This document shows positions 62,331 through 64,000 of a stretch of 64,000 nucleotides of DNA, piece after piece (positions within the stretch are counted from its first letter, which is position 1; each line of letters starts with the position of its first letter). Where the stretch lies: contig NZ_JAHLLW010000006.1 in NCBI RefSeq assembly GCF_019426345.1, forward strand, positions 62,001 through 126,000. Reading direction: 5' to 3'. Made by a program: the position numbers and the translations under genes. The notes beneath the pieces are model-generated. The model was not told the DNA's origin. It did no database searches and saw only the letters and a list, made by a program, of their open reading frames with translations. Source of the stretch: Marinomonas lutimaris. Lineage in GTDB: Bacteria > Pseudomonadota > Gammaproteobacteria > Pseudomonadales > Marinomonadaceae.

Positions 62331-63668
62331 TCAAACGTTCAGCAACAAGTGCTCTCGTTCCCAAGAACTAATCACTCGGTTAAAGGTTTCAAATTCACTG
62401 CGTTTGACGCCCATGTAGGCTTTGACGAAATGTTCGCCCATGATGTCACAAAGCGGTTGGCATTCTTCCAAAAGACGCAAACCTTCTTCAAGAGTACGAG
62501 CGATTTCAACTTCTTCCGAAGGTGGCTTTTTACCTTCCACAGGTTCAGTAGGATGCAGTTTCTCTTTAATACCAAGATAACCACACGCCAATGTTGCAGC
62601 TATCCCTAAGTAAGGGTTGCAATCTGCACCCGGAAAACGATTTTCAATGCGCGTCGCCTCTGGTGGCGAAAACGGAATTCTTAGTCCTGCAGTACGGTTA
62701 TCAAATCCCCATTGCATATTGATTGGTGCCGCCATATCTGGAGAGAAACGACGGTAAGAATTGACGTTTGGGGCAAAAAAACTGATCGCACTTGGTGTGT
62801 ATTTTTGCAATCCACCCAAGTAGTTATAAAACAGTTCACTTGGGCTGCCGTTGTCATCAAACAAGTTTTTCCCTGTTTTGCTGTCCACCAAACTCTGGTG
62901 AATGTGCATCGCACTGCCCGGCTCATGTTGCATAGGTTTGGCCATAAACGTCGCGTACATACCATGCTTCATAGCCGCTTCACGCAAAGTACGTTTAAAG
63001 ACAAATACCTGATCGGCCAAATCTAACGGATCACCATGGATAAAGTTGATTTCCATCTGCGCCGCACCAGACTCATGGATCAAAGTATCCACATCCAAAC
63101 CCTGTGCTTCGCAATAGCTGTAAAGCGTATCAATCACTGGGTTGAACTCGTTCACTGCGTCTATGCTGTAAGAACGACGAGAAGTCTCTCGTTTGCCAGA
63201 GCGCCCTACTGCGGGTTTTAATTCATAATCTGGATCGGTGTTTGGATCAATCAAATAAAATTCTACTTCTGGGGCAATCACTGGTGTGATGCCTTCTTTC
63301 GCATACAGAGCAAGAATATTACGTAGAATCGTACGACTAGATAAAGGATGCAGCTGGCCGCTTTTATCATAACAATCATTGATGATTTGCGCCGTAGGTT
63401 CATCAGCCCAAGGCACTAATCGGAAGGTGTTCGGATCAGGGTGAAGCTCCATGTCTCGGTCGCTCGCATCCACCAACTCGTAGTGATTGTCAGCCCAATC
63501 ACCGGTGACACTTTGCACGAGAATAGTCTCTGGAATACGCCCGAACAATTCTGCCAAGAATTTATACGTTGGATAAAATTTACCACGAGCGTTGCCCGTC
63601 ATGTCTGCCAACGTTGACTCGACTTCCGTTATTGAATGTTCTTTCAAAAAAGCTTCAAACTCTGTCAT
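62331..63668 (-). CDS. puuA: Glutamine synthetase-family protein, gamma-glutamylputrescine synthetase
   Basis: 445 aa. Joins glutamate to putrescine or a related amine, first step of the Puu polyamine pathway. GS fold: N-terminal beta-grasp TLADMTGNARGKFYPTYKF, metal site APEVEFYLIDPNTDPDYE near 133, ESGAAQMEINF near 197, MQHEPGSAMHIHQSL near 243 and the glutamate-binding NRFPGADCNPYLG near 348. No adenylylation Tyr segment of GlnA is visible. Divergent from a gene that starts like the Puu oxidase. Confidence 0.88.
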   Translation of the reverse strand: MTEFEAFLKEHSITEVESTLADMTGNARGKFYPTYKFLAELFGRIPETILVQSVTGDWADNHYELVDASDRDMELHPDPNTFRLVPWADEPTAQIINDCYDKSGQLHPLSSRTILRNILALYAKEGITPVIAPEVEFYLIDPNTDPDYELKPAVGRSGKRETSRRSYSIDAVNEFNPVIDTLYSYCEAQGLDVDTLIHESGAAQMEINFIHGDPLDLADQVFVFKRTLREAAMKHGMYATFMAKPMQHEPGSAMHIHQSLVDSKTGKNLFDDNGSPSELFYNYLGGLQKYTPSAISFFAPNVNSYRRFSPDMAAPINMQWGFDNRTAGLRIPFSPPEATRIENRFPGADCNPYLGIAATLACGYLGIKEKLHPTEPVEGKKPPSEEVEIARTLEEGLRLLEECQPLCDIMGEHFVKAYMGVKRSEFETFNRVISSWEREHLLLNV

Positions 63669-63787
63669 AACCCACCTTGTGCCAACGAATTTCTTTATTA
63701 AAACGGCTAAAAAAATGCCTATTGCGGATACAGTCTATTTGTTTACTATGATCACTAAATTAATTGATAATTTGGCTTTGAACATAT

Positions 63788-63805
63788 TTTAGTTGATCGA
63801 CTAAA
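63788..63805. promoter_or_regulatory. Palindrome between puuA and the oxidase gene
   Basis: TTTAGT-T-GATC-G-ACTAAA: 16 of 18 positions symmetric, midway in the 229-base divergent gap. A likely regulator site for both genes; it does not resemble the E. coli PuuR box, so the regulator is unknown. Confidence 0.45.
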
Positions 63806-63897
63806 GCAACTGCTTTTGCCAGAATGGGCCAAAATAAAACCATCATCTAATTCGATACCAACCTTTCGTTGCTATCTGTTTTCAAAGGACTCACCAA

Positions 63898-64000
63898 GTG
63901 AATACTCACGAAGCATCCTACTACGCCGCAACAGCGAATATACAGACAGATTACCCAAACCTAACAGGCGAACAAGAAACCGATATCTGTATTATTGGTG
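63898..64000 (+). CDS. FAD-dependent amine oxidase, N-terminal part (cut by window edge)
   Basis: Only 34 codons are present, from a GTG at 63898. The sequence NTHEASYYAATANI, then ETDICIIG, matches the start of gamma-glutamylputrescine oxidase (PuuB/OrdL-like) just before its GxGxxG FAD loop. Divergence from puuA supports the assignment. The C-terminus lies outside the window. Confidence 0.8.
   Translation, partial: MNTHEASYYAATANIQTDYPNLTGEQETDICIIG

Overview
The window looks like a core chromosomal segment of a marine, AT-leaning gammaproteobacterium. Marinomonas or a close Oceanospirillales relative fits best. This is an inference from gene content and order: rpsF-rpsR-membrane gene-rplI-dnaB as in pseudomonads, trmJ next to suhB, a FabY-type ketosynthase, an AsrA-type Lon, a BetI/choline ABC cluster and an hldE-msbA-waaA operon. 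No phage, integrase, CRISPR array, rRNA or tRNA was found. The only mobile DNA seen is one MITE-like element.

Layout: 1-3.6 kb holds biotin genes, with bioB-bioF on the minus strand and comF then bioA on the plus strand. A BirA-type operator lies inside the start of comF and overlaps the bioB promoter. 3.6-5.2 kb is a PAS chemoreceptor. 5.3-8.9 kb is the rpsF-rpsR-rplI-dnaB operon. 9-12.5 kb has a MipA/OmpV porin-like protein and three EamA transporters. 12.6-16.1 kb is thiBPQ behind a TPP riboswitch; a small hairpin can mask the thiB ribosome binding site, and thiB probably starts at TTG. 16.1-28.5 kb is an LPS core and lipid A locus: hldE-msbA-waaA on minus; an AGE-family epimerase, hldD, waaF and three more glycosyltransferases on plus; then a convergent YejM/PbgA-like sulfatase-fold membrane protein and the decayed remains of a UDP-glucose dehydrogenase gene.

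28.9-41.2 kb is mixed housekeeping: sulfurtransferase, TlyA methyltransferase, MATE pump, Lon, Upp, a TetR-LysE pair preceded by a candidate multi-hairpin RNA, a diguanylate cyclase, a glutathionyl-hydroquinone reductase and a Bax-like glucosaminidase. 41.3-53.5 kb carries fabY, a LysR/YceI pair, small membrane proteins, an RmlD-like protein, TatD, pckA and gnd (gluconeogenesis and pentose phosphate), trmJ, and a SuhB homologue that lacks nearly all inositol phosphatase metal ligands.

53.6-58.1 kb has a Gfo/Idh/MocA oxidoreductase with a His-rich tail, the MITE, YceH, a sterol-desaturase-family protein, a DUF1801-like protein and a PatB/MalY C-S lyase. 58.3-64 kb is choline/betaine uptake (betI, choXWV) followed by divergent gamma-glutamylputrescine synthetase and oxidase genes; the oxidase runs off the window.

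The strongest leads are the catalytically degenerate SuhB, the structured RNA upstream of tetR-lysE, the BirA operator buried in comF, the riboswitch/RBS-masking arrangement of thiB, and the ugd remnant beside the LPS locus. No clearly new multi-gene system was recognised.
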